Source of the DNA: Arthrobacter sp042667405
GTDB lineage: Bacteria > Actinomycetota > Actinomycetes > Actinomycetales > Micrococcaceae
Direction of reading: 5' to 3'
Length of the DNA: 64,000 bases
NCBI RefSeq assembly: GCF_042667405.1
Contig: NZ_JBHVAL010000002.1
Coordinates: 1 to 64,000, forward strand
Both the position numbers and the translations under genes were made by a program. Positions 33,317-42,824 of the stretch are shown here, in pieces; within the stretch, counting starts at the first letter, position 1; every line of letters begins with the position of its first letter. The notes under the pieces were generated by a model. The model worked only from the letters and a program-made list of their open reading frames with translations, searched no databases and was not told where the DNA came from.

Positions 33317-34672
33317 CTACGCCTGGGGCCGGCGCTTCATGACCAGCCACGTGACGGCACCCAGCAGCAGAAGACCAGCTGCGGCGCCCATGGAGACCGA
33401 GAACGCAGCCGCCGGCCCCTGGGTCTGAGCAAGTTGGCCCGACAGGTAGGACCCCAGGGCGGTGCCCGCCACGATCCCACTGGCCAGGGCCGTCATGACC
33501 GTCGCCATGCGACCAGCCGGCGCTACCACCCCTCCGATGCTGAAGACCGTGACCATCACCGGGCCCACGGGGATACCGAGGAGCAGCAGCACGAAGACCA
33601 TCGGCCAGATGCCCGACGGCAGAAGCAGCAGCACCGACAGGCCCGTCATGGCCAGTGCGGCGGCAACCCACCGTGAGGCGAGGCTGAAACGCTGCGGCCA
33701 GAAAGCCACGGACAGGGCCGCAACGGCCGAGCTAAGGCCCATCACCGCGTACAGGAGTCCAGCGATCTCGGCCGTCGCGTACTGGGCGGAATAGGCGCTG
33801 AGCGCATTCTGGGTGGCACCGAAGAACGTGCCCATGCACACCATCGCCACCACGGGAACTGCCACCACGGCACCGGACCATCGGCGGCGGCGCGTAGGTG
33901 CCGTTCTCTGTTCTCCGGAACTTTCGACGCCGCCACCCGGTACCCGCGGTGCGGGCATCACAGCAAGCTGGCTGGGGTGCACGGCAAAGGCGGGAACCAG
34001 CGTGATGGTCATAACGGCCGCCAAGGCGAGCGGCAACCAAGGCGCTACGAGGCTTGCAAGCAGACCCACCAAAGCCGGTCCCAGGACAAAGGTGATTTCG
34101 TCGGCGGTGCCTTCATAGGACAGGGCCGTGTCCAGGTCGGCCCTGTTGGAGGCCACGCTTCTGCTGCCTCCGGTTGCGGCCGGTGAGAGGTTCCTGGTGG
34201 TCAATGCCATCCACCGGACACGGGCCATTGGACCGACCTGCGGGCAGCTGGCGCCGGCCAGGAAGGCCGCGATGAGCACTCCCACAGCGTCTGCCGGCGA
34301 GCCGTAAGCCGGGGTGAGGTAGGCCGTAGCCAAGAGGGCGGCCACGGCGAGGGTGTTGACCACTGCTGCGATAAGGAGCACTACTCGCTGGCCTGCGCGG
34401 TCTGCCAGTGAACCAAGGACCGGTGCTCCGAGGGCCGACCCGATGCCAACAGCTCCGGCGGCCATGCCACCGATAGCGTAGGAGTGGCTGACTGCCGTCA
34501 CCAGGGTCAGGGTGCCCACGGTCAGCATGGCCAGAGGCAGGCGGGCGAACAGCCCCAAAGGCAGGAACCCCGGGCCTGCCAGTTCGGGAAGCCGGGCGAA
34601 GCGGCCTGGCAATCGTGAGCGCCGGGGGGTTGCGTGTGAAGCGGGCTCAGTGGCCACAGTAGATTTTTCCAT
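33317..34672 (-). CDS. MFS transporter
   Basis: The 451-residue protein has about 12 hydrophobic helices with the MFS layout. The loop 2-3 motif appears as GSLADRAGQR, and a Ser/Arg/Gly-rich central loop separates the two halves. The sequence is typical of small drug or sugar efflux carriers, but no substrate can be named. The start is ATG 34672. It lies 87 nt downstream of sbcC in the same direction but behind its own spacer, so it is probably a separate unit. Confidence 0.85.
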   Translation of the reverse strand: MEKSTVATEPASHATPRRSRLPGRFARLPELAGPGFLPLGLFARLPLAMLTVGTLTLVTAVSHSYAIGGMAAGAVGIGSALGAPVLGSLADRAGQRVVLLIAAVVNTLAVAALLATAYLTPAYGSPADAVGVLIAAFLAGASCPQVGPMARVRWMALTTRNLSPAATGGSRSVASNRADLDTALSYEGTADEITFVLGPALVGLLASLVAPWLPLALAAVMTITLVPAFAVHPSQLAVMPAPRVPGGGVESSGEQRTAPTRRRRWSGAVVAVPVVAMVCMGTFFGATQNALSAYSAQYATAEIAGLLYAVMGLSSAVAALSVAFWPQRFSLASRWVAAALAMTGLSVLLLLPSGIWPMVFVLLLLGIPVGPVMVTVFSIGGVVAPAGRMATVMTALASGIVAGTALGSYLSGQLAQTQGPAAAFSVSMGAAAGLLLLGAVTWLVMKRRPQA

Positions 34673-34758
34673 TAATCCGGGTTCGCTAAAGTGTGCGCAT
34701 CGTCCCTCCTCCCGATGCGCGCGACCCGGTGTAACGCAATAAGTCTATCGGACGAGGC

Positions 34759-37700
34759 TCAGGCGGGAACAGCTTCAGCGAACCGCACGCTGGAGCCGTT
34801 GCGTCCCTTGACCACCTGAAGTTGACTCGTGATGCGCTGCTTCATCTCCGCAACGTGGCTGACCAGACCAACCACCCTGCCGCCGTCGCGCAGTCCTTCC
34901 AAGGCGTCCATCACCTGTTCGAGCGCCTGCTCGTCAAGGCTACCGAAGCCCTCATCCACGAACAGGGTCTCGATGTCGACGCCGCCTGCCTCCTGTTGCA
35001 CAACGTCGGCCAAGCCCAAGGCCAACGCCAACGACGCCATGAAGGACTCCCCTCCGGAGAGAGTGGACGTGTCACGACGCTGACCGGTCCATTCATCCAC
35101 GACTTCCAGACCCAGGCCTGACTTCGCACCCCGGGCCGCCTTGGCGTCTGTGTGCTGCAGCGTGTAGCGGCCATCGCTCATGGATACGAGCCGTTCGGAT
35201 GCAGCGAGGGCGACTTGCTCCAGTCGTGCTGCCAGGACGTAGGTGTTCAAGCTCATCCGGTACCCGTTGTCGCCGGATCCGCGGGCAGTATCGGCCAAGC
35301 CGGCCAGCATCAAGGCGCGCATCCGGGGTTCCTTGCCGGCTTCGGCGAGAGCCTCATAGTCTGTACGCACCCGACGGACGGTTTCGGCAGACTTTCCCGC
35401 AAGGCCTGCTGCCAGCGCCGCCGCCTGTGAATCCTCGGCCGCGACTGATGCCGCGCGCTGTGCCTCGGCAAGACCAGCTTCGGACAGGGGAAGGGTGCCA
35501 ATACTGGCTTCCTTTGCGGCCAAGACAAGGTCCTCGTTGGCAAACAACTCATCCACCCGAGCGGTCTCTGCGTCGAAGTCAGCGATGTCCTTCTCAAGAC
35601 CCACCACATCAGCGGCCGAGAGGATGTCGTGGCGGGCTTCCTCGGCAGAGGAAAATCCCGCTGCCAGGAGCGCCTTCTCCAACGATTCCTCGGCTTCGAG
35701 GCGCGCTTCTGTTGCACGGGCGAGCTCTGTCCCGGCGTCAGCGGCCGCCTGAAGCAGCGCACAATCGGCCGACGCAGCCCCCAAGCGATCGCGCAAGCTG
35801 GGGAAATCGGCCCGCAACGTGGCAAGCCCTGATTCCAGGAGTTCATGTTGTTCCTGGAGCAGCAGAACGCTCGATGATGCCTGCCCTTCGGCCTGCAAGC
35901 ACTCTGCATGCTGCTGTTGCGCAGTGAGCAGCCGCTGGGCGACCTTTTCCTGGCGTGCCCGCAGTTCGTCCAGCAAAGCGGCGGCTTGCTTGGCGGCAGA
36001 AGCGGCAGCCTCGGCTTCGGCCAAACGATCCTCCGCTTCGGCCGGATCCGTTGATCCGCCTTGGGCTTGAAGACCGGCAACCATTTGGGCAGCGGCGGAC
36101 AGTTTTTCTCCCAGCTTTCCCTGCGCTTCCTCACTGGCTTCGAAGCGGGCCTTGGCTTCTTCTTCTTCCTGGGCAAGGGACAGGGCTGTACGGACCGCCG
36201 AGGCAGGATTCGGGTGCTCCGTGCTCCCACACACGGCACAGGGTTCTCCGCTCTCCAACGCGGCAGCCAGTTCGCCCGCCGCATTCGCGAGCCGCTGTTC
36301 CCGCACGTCCAGCCACTTGTCCCTGAAATCCTGCGAGGTGGCCCGGGCTTCAAGGTGCCTGGCGGTGAGCTCCTCCAGCTCAGCGGCGGCCACTGAGTGG
36401 CGGGACACAACGCCCACCAGTTCTGCCGCTGCCAATGCTGCCTGTTCCGTCGCAGCCACGTCAGCGGCAACGGACACCAGGGGTTCCATCCGGGTCTCCA
36501 GCTGCGTGGCGTCCTCGCGCAGTTGCGTCAGGGCAGCAGCGAAGGACTCCGCCGCAAGCTGCTGACGGGCGACTTCCTTTTGCTGCGCGGCGAGCCGTGC
36601 GGCAACTTCCCCGAGGCGTTGCTCATCAGGGAGCTTCGCTTGAAGGACGGCAATCGAGGTCTTGACGCTCTCCAGCGCGGCTGCGGGATTTTCAGCGTTC
36701 AGGCCCGATACGGATAACTTCTCACGGAGCTGCGCCACCCGGGTCTCAGCAGAGGCGTATTTGCGCCCGGCAGCATCAACGGCGTCCAGTTGTCCGCTGA
36801 GCACAGCAGCACGGCGGTGCTTTTGGAGCAGCTCCTTGTTTTCCAGAGCACGCGGAGCAGCCAATTCAAGAAGGACTTTGCGTTGCATTGCTGCTCGCAG
36901 CCGCTGGTGCCGCAGCGTTTTCTCCTGCTCCTCCCGGAGCTCGCCAGTCAAACGGGTGGACAGGGCCTCAGCGGCTGTGGCCCGTTCCTGCCGCCGCTTC
37001 GCTTCGTCGTCTACCTGCACTTGGACTTCAGCGAGCCACAGTCCAGGATCAGCAGCGGTATCCAAGGGAGAACCGTCATCAGCGGTGCCGGCTTCCGTCA
37101 GACCAAGCTGATCGCGTTCGGAGGCTGCCTTGTCCAGGAGCATTTTGAGCTCGGCGGCATTCTCTTCCACGGCTTTGGCAGCTTCTGCGGCCTGGCGGGC
37201 CAGTTGCTGTTCCACTGCTTCAAAGCGCTGGGTGCCGAACAGTTTCTGGAGCAGATCAAGCCGGTCGCCGGCCTTGGACCTCAGGAAGGCCGCGAAGTCG
37301 CCCTGCGGCAGCATCACTACCCGGGTGAACTGGTCCCTGTCCATGCCAAGGACATCGGAAAGTTCGGCGCCAACTTCGTCATTCCTTGATGATTTTTCTT
37401 CCCACTGCCCGGCTACTCTCTCGCGCAGGAGCGTCTTTGCCTGCTGGGTGGTGAAGCCCTTGCGACCACGTGCGCTGGGGCGTTCCCACGCCGGTGAGCG
37501 GGTGACCTCGAAGCGCCTCCCGCGTGCGGAAAATTCGCAGACCACCCGAGGTTCGGCGCCGGGCAGGGCATGATCGCTGCGAAGCCGCTTGCCTTCCTGC
37601 CGGGCGCCGGGCACTGAACCGTACAGGGCAAAGCAGATGGCATCCAGGATGCTCGTTTTGCCTGCGCCGGTTGCGCCGTTGAGAAGGAACAAGCCCTGCG

Positions 37701-37779
37701 CGCTCAAAAGGTCAAAATTGATGTGCTGTGGGGTGGCGAAAGGCCCGAACGCTTCAATGTCCAGCCGGTGGATCCTCAT
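34759..37779 (-). CDS. sbcC: SbcC, exonuclease SbcCD ATPase subunit
   Basis: The protein has 1006 residues and the Rad50/SMC design: an N-terminal Walker A (GATGAGKTS, about 35-43), long coiled coils, a central zinc hook CAVC near 511-514, and a C-terminal signature plus Walker B (LFVDEGFGSLDEQ, about 925). With SbcD it opens hairpins and processes double-strand breaks. The start is ATG 37779, which overlaps the sbcD stop (ATGA). The upstream frame to 37884 is inside sbcD. Confidence 0.95.
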   Translation of the reverse strand: MRIHRLDIEAFGPFATPQHINFDLLSAQGLFLLNGATGAGKTSILDAICFALYGSVPGARQEGKRLRSDHALPGAEPRVVCEFSARGRRFEVTRSPAWERPSARGRKGFTTQQAKTLLRERVAGQWEEKSSRNDEVGAELSDVLGMDRDQFTRVVMLPQGDFAAFLRSKAGDRLDLLQKLFGTQRFEAVEQQLARQAAEAAKAVEENAAELKMLLDKAASERDQLGLTEAGTADDGSPLDTAADPGLWLAEVQVQVDDEAKRRQERATAAEALSTRLTGELREEQEKTLRHQRLRAAMQRKVLLELAAPRALENKELLQKHRRAAVLSGQLDAVDAAGRKYASAETRVAQLREKLSVSGLNAENPAAALESVKTSIAVLQAKLPDEQRLGEVAARLAAQQKEVARQQLAAESFAAALTQLREDATQLETRMEPLVSVAADVAATEQAALAAAELVGVVSRHSVAAAELEELTARHLEARATSQDFRDKWLDVREQRLANAAGELAAALESGEPCAVCGSTEHPNPASAVRTALSLAQEEEEAKARFEASEEAQGKLGEKLSAAAQMVAGLQAQGGSTDPAEAEDRLAEAEAAASAAKQAAALLDELRARQEKVAQRLLTAQQQHAECLQAEGQASSSVLLLQEQHELLESGLATLRADFPSLRDRLGAASADCALLQAAADAGTELARATEARLEAEESLEKALLAAGFSSAEEARHDILSAADVVGLEKDIADFDAETARVDELFANEDLVLAAKEASIGTLPLSEAGLAEAQRAASVAAEDSQAAALAAGLAGKSAETVRRVRTDYEALAEAGKEPRMRALMLAGLADTARGSGDNGYRMSLNTYVLAARLEQVALAASERLVSMSDGRYTLQHTDAKAARGAKSGLGLEVVDEWTGQRRDTSTLSGGESFMASLALALGLADVVQQEAGGVDIETLFVDEGFGSLDEQALEQVMDALEGLRDGGRVVGLVSHVAEMKQRITSQLQVVKGRNGSSVRFAEAVPA

Positions 37780-38951
37780 AGTTCGGCTTCCTCCAAACGG
37801 ACGGCCTCGAGTGCTTCGCACAGTGCCGCTGCCTCGGAGTCCGCCGGTCCCCTGCCCCGGACGTGCTCGAGGAAGCCACAACAAATGTCCAGGTCGCTTT
37901 CGGCCTCGGCGAGGCGGCTGCTGTAACTTGTCTGAGGCTTGGATTCGGCGCCTTCGGGATCAAAGGCAAGAACCAGCGTTTCGGGGAATCGCGTGCGCAA
38001 CTTCTCCATGGCCTGGGGCGGACGTTCCGCATCCGTCAGGGTGACCTGGCAGTAGGCGCTCTCTGCCCAGGCGAACTCCTCGGAGGCCAGGAGATCACTC
38101 AGCTTTCCGCGCAGGACCGCCAGCGCCTTGGGCGGTTCCCAGTGGACTTCCTGAACGCTGGCTGCTCCGTCGGTTCCGATTTCCAGCAACCACGCGCCCT
38201 TGTGGTGCTTGGCCTCGGAGAAGGAGTAGGCCAACGGAGAACCTGAGTATCGGACGTTGGGTGCCAGCACCTGACGGCCGTGAAGATGGCCCAATGCCGT
38301 ATACGTGAAGCCTTCAAACAGGTCCAGTGGAACCGCGCCCAGACCTCCGATGCTGATATCCCGCTCGCTTTCGGAGGTGATGCCTCCGCTGGCGAAAGTG
38401 TGCGCCAGGACGACGGGATGGACGGGGCCGGATTCGCGCCGGCGCTCAACGTCCCGTCGGATCCGGTCCAATGCCTCCTTTGTGACATCGAAGTGGTTGG
38501 CGTTATCGACTGCCAGCCGCTCTGCCACCAGCCGGGGCTCAAGGTAGGGAATCCCGTAGATGGCGACCTCGGCAGATGGATCCCCTCCGGGATCCAGCGG
38601 CAGGAGGACCGGGGCGTCAAGTTCCTCCACGCGCGTCCGGACGTGGACTCCGCCGCGCTCCAGAAGCCGGGCTGCGAAGCCCAACCTGATCGCGGAATCG
38701 TGATTGCCGCTGGTCAGGACGACGGCGGCTCCAGCCTGGGTAATGCGGAACAGGGCGTCATCGAGCAGCTTTACTACGTCCAACCCGGGCAGCGCACGGT
38801 CATAGACGTCTCCGGCAATGAGCACCGCGTCCACTGATTCGGCCTGGACGAAAGCCACCAGCTGGTCCACGAAGCCACGCTGGGCTTCCAGCATTCCTAC
38901 GCCGTGGAATGACCGGCCCAAATGCCAATCCGATGTGTGGAGTAACCGCAT
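37776..38951 (-). CDS. sbcD: SbcD, exonuclease SbcCD nuclease subunit
   Basis: The 391-residue Mre11-type metallophosphoesterase carries the metal-binding motifs TSDWHLGRSF (about 6-15), GDVYDRALP, TSGNHDSAIRL and the later GHLHGRQVL. It supplies the Mn-dependent 3'-5' exonuclease and endonuclease activity of SbcCD. The ATG at 38951 is probably leaderless, with TAGCTT 6 nt upstream. It is the first gene of the sbcDC operon. Confidence 0.95.
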   Translation of the reverse strand: MRLLHTSDWHLGRSFHGVGMLEAQRGFVDQLVAFVQAESVDAVLIAGDVYDRALPGLDVVKLLDDALFRITQAGAAVVLTSGNHDSAIRLGFAARLLERGGVHVRTRVEELDAPVLLPLDPGGDPSAEVAIYGIPYLEPRLVAERLAVDNANHFDVTKEALDRIRRDVERRRESGPVHPVVLAHTFASGGITSESERDISIGGLGAVPLDLFEGFTYTALGHLHGRQVLAPNVRYSGSPLAYSFSEAKHHKGAWLLEIGTDGAASVQEVHWEPPKALAVLRGKLSDLLASEEFAWAESAYCQVTLTDAERPPQAMEKLRTRFPETLVLAFDPEGAESKPQTSYSSRLAEAESDLDICCGFLEHVRGRGPADSEAAALCEALEAVRLEEAEL

Positions 38952-38957
38952 ATTTCC

Positions 38958-38963
38958 AAGCTA
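38958..38963 (-). promoter_or_regulatory. -10 box of leaderless sbcD
   Basis: TAGCTT on the minus strand ends 6 nt before the sbcD ATG. Confidence 0.5.
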
Positions 38964-39022
38964 ACCGCGGGCACCGACAAAAAAGCGCAGACAAGCCGTC
39001 CGCCGTCGGCCCTTACGGCTTG

Positions 39023-39928
39023 CTAGCCCTTCTTGTTGTCGAAAAAGTCCCGGGCGTCATCGTGTGCCGGCTTCACTGGAAGCGGCTGCGGAGCGGCCTC
39101 CGTTCCGGAGTCCAAAGCCTCCTCAGAGGTACCGGCATCAAATTCGTCGTTGATGGCATCCGAACGGCTTTGGGGTTCGGCAGCTGCGTCAGAGCCTGCG
39201 GACAGACCCTGGAAGCCACGGAAAGCCAGCCCCGTCAACGCCGCGCCCATGAGCGGAGCCACCCAGAACAGCCACAGGCCGTCCAAGGCCCATGAGGGGC
39301 CGAAGAATGCCTGGGCGGTTGCGCGTGCGGGGTTGAACGGGAGGTTGCCAAGAACCTGGCTGAACTGCAGAAGCACGGCTACCGAAAGGCCCACTGCGAA
39401 GGGGGCCAAGGACGGAAGAGCCCGGCGTCCGGCCGTGGCGCCGAGGAACACGGCAACGAGGAGGGCGGAACCAACAACTTCCACCAGCAGCACACCGGCC
39501 AGTTGGGTTTGTGCCGCTGCGTGCTCGCCGTAGCCGGCAACTACCGAGCCGAAAGCGGCCCGCGGATCCGTAATCACCGGCACAGTGGTCACCACTATGA
39601 AGACAAGCGCTGCACCGACCACGCTGCCGATGATCTGCGCCACAACGTACGCCAGCGCTGCAGCAGCCCGGATACGTCCGGCGATAAGGCTACCCAAGGT
39701 GATCACTGGGTTGAAATGGCCACTGGACACGTAGCCGAACGCCAGCATCGCGACGGTAACAGTCAGCCCCGTAGCCAAGGCTGACGGTAGTGGCTGCCCT
39801 GAACGGTCTGAGAAAATCAAAGTGGCCACAGCGACCAGGACGATGAACAACGATCCCAAGGCTTCGGCCCCCAACCTGGCCAGGAGTCCCGGTTGGGGTT
39901 CGGCAGTGGCCTGAACAGAAGAGGTCAT
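39023..39928 (-). CDS. MIP family channel (aquaporin/glycerol facilitator type)
   Basis: The protein has 301 residues and six helices plus two half-helices of the MIP family. The second selectivity motif is canonical (NPARA), but the first reads NPV in GHFNPVITLG instead of NPA. A hydrophilic acidic tail of about 60 residues ends the protein. It lets water or small neutral solutes cross the membrane. I start at ATG 39928; the frame is open to 39976. It is monocistronic. Confidence 0.88.
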   Translation of the reverse strand: MTSSVQATAEPQPGLLARLGAEALGSLFIVLVAVATLIFSDRSGQPLPSALATGLTVTVAMLAFGYVSSGHFNPVITLGSLIAGRIRAAAALAYVVAQIIGSVVGAALVFIVVTTVPVITDPRAAFGSVVAGYGEHAAAQTQLAGVLLVEVVGSALLVAVFLGATAGRRALPSLAPFAVGLSVAVLLQFSQVLGNLPFNPARATAQAFFGPSWALDGLWLFWVAPLMGAALTGLAFRGFQGLSAGSDAAAEPQSRSDAINDEFDAGTSEEALDSGTEAAPQPLPVKPAHDDARDFFDNKKG

Positions 39929-40093
39929 GGGGAACGGGTCCTTACGATCGGGGTGGAAAGTGGTACGGGTGCCCAAGCACGTGGGGATCGAACGAGGCGA
40001 CTCGTGGACGCCCCGGGACCCTTGAGCATTTTGCCAGCCGAATCTGGACAGTTGCTGGGTTAAGGCTGGTGGTGCTTCGGCCCACCCTCGAGC

Positions 40094-40456
40094 TTATCCG
40101 CCCAACGCAATGGCCGCGATCGCGGCGGCACCCAGTCCCATGACGGCCAGCGTGCTGGCCAGGATCAGCCGTGCCGAGGACGCTGCGATGCCGGCCTGCA
40201 GCTGCCGGGACCGGACCCACACAACGGAAGCGAGAACAACGGTGGCTGCTGCAGCCATGAGGGCGCAGATTCCTTGATAATCGAGTCCCGGCAGGCCGTT
40301 GATGAGACTGACCGGGGATGGCTCCGAGGTCAGCCAGCTGCGCCAAATGAACAGATCCACCACCACCAGGGAGATCAAGGTCCTGCGCCACGCCAGAGTG
40401 GTTCGTTCCGGCTGCAGCCCGGGATCCCGGGCAGCTTCCGGACCAAGGCTGGTCAC
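40094..40456 (-). CDS. DUF202 membrane protein (second of a pair)
   Basis: The 120-residue protein has three predicted helices and the DUF202 N-terminal pattern LQPERTTLAWRRTLISL. The start is GTG 40456, 13 nt after the upstream DUF202 gene, so the two form an operon. The function is not established. Residues are only moderately similar to those of its partner. Confidence 0.82.
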   Translation of the reverse strand: MTSLGPEAARDPGLQPERTTLAWRRTLISLVVVDLFIWRSWLTSEPSPVSLINGLPGLDYQGICALMAAAATVVLASVVWVRSRQLQAGIAASSARLILASTLAVMGLGAAAIAAIALGG

Positions 40457-40469
40457 AGGTCTTTCCCGC

Positions 40470-40826
40470 TCAACGGGCCACCAGGATCAACACTGCGAAG
40501 GCAAAAGCCGCCACGGCAACAACGATGGTCATGAACAACATCACACGGGAGAAGGGCAGGGCCTCGTCGTTGCGCATGGCTGCTTCCATCCGGCCCCACC
40601 TGCGGTAGGACAGGGCCGCAAGGCCGGCCCCCACAAGGGCGAGCAACACGCACAAAACCAGGCGGACCGGCGTCGGCGCGATATTTGGCGCCAGCTGATC
40701 GACGGCCACTGCGCCGGCAAGCAAAGCGAGCGAGGTTCGGATCCAGGCCAGGAAGGTCCGTTCATTGGCCATGGAAAACCTGTAGTCAGGAGTTTTGCCC
40801 GTTTGTCGCCAAGCAGGTTCACGCAC
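40470..40826 (-). CDS. DUF202/YidH family membrane protein
   Basis: The 118-residue protein has the classic DUF202 opening PDYRFSMANERTFLAWIRTS, followed by three membrane helices. The start is GTG 40826 with GGAGAG 5 nt upstream. It pairs with a second DUF202 gene downstream. Such pairs are common in actinobacteria and may form hetero-oligomers. The role is unknown. Confidence 0.85.
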   Translation of the reverse strand: MREPAWRQTGKTPDYRFSMANERTFLAWIRTSLALLAGAVAVDQLAPNIAPTPVRLVLCVLLALVGAGLAALSYRRWGRMEAAMRNDEALPFSRVMLFMTIVVAVAAFAFAVLILVAR

Positions 40827-40895
40827 GTTGTCTCTCCAAGTTTCTCAGCGCCGCACAGCCTCACCACCATATCAGCGGGGGCGTCCCGGGCACGG

Positions 40896-40901
40896 TAAGT
40901 T
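40896..40901 (+). promoter_or_regulatory. -10 box of the leaderless ADP-ribosylglycohydrolase gene
   Basis: TAAGTT ends 6 nt before ATG 40908. Confidence 0.5.
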
Positions 40902-40907
40902 ACTGGC

Positions 40908-41978
40908 ATGAGTGCTGAAGCTACCTCCCTTGCCGTGCCTTCCTTCACCTCCCGCGTCCATGGCTCCCTGTTGGGCGGAGCCCTGGGCGATTCCCTGGGT
41001 TATGCCGTGGAGTTCGACTCCATTGCCGCGATCCGCGCGCACTACGGACCAGACGGCCTCACCTCCTTTGGACAGATCGACGGCGGCAGCCACTTTTCGG
41101 ACGACACCCAGATGACGCTCTATACGGTGGATGGCCTGGTGGAGGCCCTGGAATGGGCGAACGACGGCGTCGCCGCCGATGAAATCGCCTGCCTCTGGCT
41201 CGCCTATCTGCGGTGGCTTGCAACGCAGGACGTGGAAATTTCTTCCTCTGCGCCCGTCCCACAGCCCCGGTGGATCGACGCCCAGGAGGTGCTCCGGCAC
41301 CGGCGGGCCCCCGGCAACGCGTGCCTGAGCGGGCTCGCTTCGGGCGAGATGGGAACAGTGGCGCGTCCGGTCAACCCCGACTCCAAAGGCTGCGGCACGG
41401 TAATGCGCTCGGCACCGTTCGGCCTGATCCCCCACATTTCACCGGATGCGGTCTACAAGCTCAGCTCGGATGCGGCTTCGCTGACTCACGGCCACCCTTC
41501 GGCGCGGCTGAGCGCTGCGGCGTTCAGCCTGCTGATCCACAACATCGTCGCGGGAAGGAGCATCCGCGAGGCAGCGCAGGAGGCACTGGCCTACACGGAC
41601 GGCGTATCCACCCAGGCGCCCGAGCTGCGTGAGCGGTTGCAGGCGGCGTTGCAACTGTCCGCCCGGAGCACTGTGTTGGGCCCGGAGGAGCTGACTGCAG
41701 CGCTCGGCGAGGGATGGGTCGCCGAGGAGGCCCTCGCCGTCGGGCTTTATGCCGTCCTGTCCACCACCGGAGAGGACCCCAAAGAGCATTTCCGCAGGGC
41801 CATCGCAGTTGCCATCAACCACAGCGGTGACAGCGACTCCACCGGATCCGTTGCCGGAAACATCCTGGGAGCCTACTACGGTGAGGAAGGCCTTCCCGCG
41901 GACTGGCTCGCTGCGCTGGAAGCCCCTGAAGTGATTCGTGGCATGGCGGAGCGGCTGATTGCCGTCACTGCGGGCTGA
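40908..41978 (+). CDS. ADP-ribosylglycohydrolase (DraG/ARH) family protein
   Basis: The 356-residue protein belongs to the DraG/ARH family, which removes ADP-ribose from proteins, nucleic acids or small molecules using two metal ions. The metal ligands are visible as GGALGDSLG near residue 25, SDDTQM near 65 and SGDSDSTGSVAGNILG near 305. It is probably leaderless. No ADP-ribosyltransferase gene is nearby, so the target cannot be inferred. Confidence 0.92.
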   Translation: MSAEATSLAVPSFTSRVHGSLLGGALGDSLGYAVEFDSIAAIRAHYGPDGLTSFGQIDGGSHFSDDTQMTLYTVDGLVEALEWANDGVAADEIACLWLAYLRWLATQDVEISSSAPVPQPRWIDAQEVLRHRRAPGNACLSGLASGEMGTVARPVNPDSKGCGTVMRSAPFGLIPHISPDAVYKLSSDAASLTHGHPSARLSAAAFSLLIHNIVAGRSIREAAQEALAYTDGVSTQAPELRERLQAALQLSARSTVLGPEELTAALGEGWVAEEALAVGLYAVLSTTGEDPKEHFRRAIAVAINHSGDSDSTGSVAGNILGAYYGEEGLPADWLAALEAPEVIRGMAERLIAVTAG

Positions 41979-41984
41979 GGGTCC

Positions 41985-42536
41985 CTACGAGCGGCGAAGC
42001 GTGACGTTGTTGCAGGCTTCGCAGATATCCTCGGGAATCAGTCCGCGGCGCTGCAGGAGGCCGAAGATCGCGCAGCCAAGGCAGTAGCCAGCAAACGATT
42101 CCAAAGACGCAGCCGCGATCAGCAGGGCCAGTACGACCCACGCGGCCGGCTGGAGGCCGGTGAAATACAGAACGACGGCGGCACTCGTCATGGCGGCCCC
42201 CAGCCCCTGCGCGAATCGCTTGGGAGGACCGGCAACGAGCCTGGCATGTCCGATGCGGGGCGCCAGCACCTTGACCGACAGCAGCGCAAGCGGGGAGATG
42301 CGGGGACCAAACAGCACGCGGAGCCAGAATCCTGCTGCCAGGACCACCAAGCCCCAGCCCCAACCCGTCACCAAGGTCGCAACCGCCAGCAGCACCACCA
42401 GTCCGGCAGTAATACGGGCGGCATACTCGTTGACGGGGTTGGGGAACGCGAAGACAGCCCGCCAATCAACCGTGCGGTTCACACGCGCCCCCACTTTCTG
42501 ACGCGCCGGCGCTGCAGGAACGGTTGGCTTTGTCAT
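41985..42536 (-). CDS. DUF4395 membrane protein
   Basis: The 183-residue protein has four predicted helices and the DUF4395 pattern around DWRAVFAFPNPVNEYAAR (an N-terminal fold element), GPRISPLALLSVKVLAPR and the FAGYCLGCAIF motif. Five or so cysteines near the C-terminus (GYCLGC, ICEACNN) suggest metal or redox chemistry. Family members often sit beside sulfurtransferases; here none is present. It is probably leaderless. Confidence 0.8.
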   Translation of the reverse strand: MTKPTVPAAPARQKVGARVNRTVDWRAVFAFPNPVNEYAARITAGLVVLLAVATLVTGWGWGLVVLAAGFWLRVLFGPRISPLALLSVKVLAPRIGHARLVAGPPKRFAQGLGAAMTSAAVVLYFTGLQPAAWVVLALLIAAASLESFAGYCLGCAIFGLLQRRGLIPEDICEACNNVTLRRS

Positions 42537-42824
42537 GCACCTAGGCTAGGAGCCGCGCTTGGCCAGCGGAAAGCAATGTTGCGGACTATGACTCCCACGC
42601 TCTCTCACTTCCCCCGCTCATTCCCCCAACCGTCAATCACATCCCACCACCAAAACAAAAACCCTCCCTCCCCTGCGGGTGGTAGATCTGCCCAAATGCC
42701 AATCCGGTGTCGCGACAGTCCTGCCAGCCCGCGGGAGGTGAGATAGCGTCGGGGAAAACGGGTGGAAATGTGAACGAGCGTATGCAGGAAACCCGCGGGA
42801 TGTGGGAGAGCGCCAGGGACGCGC
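42537..42824. other. Intergenic region with short repeats
   Basis: This is 288 bp without a convincing gene. It holds the DUF4395 promoter (TAGCCT at 42543-42548, minus strand). It also has a 17-nt match at 42690-42706 to the sbcD coding start region (38916-38932), and two copies of CCCGCGGGA (42728 and 42792) 64 bp apart. Short open frames on the minus strand have no ribosome-binding site. Confidence 0.55.
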
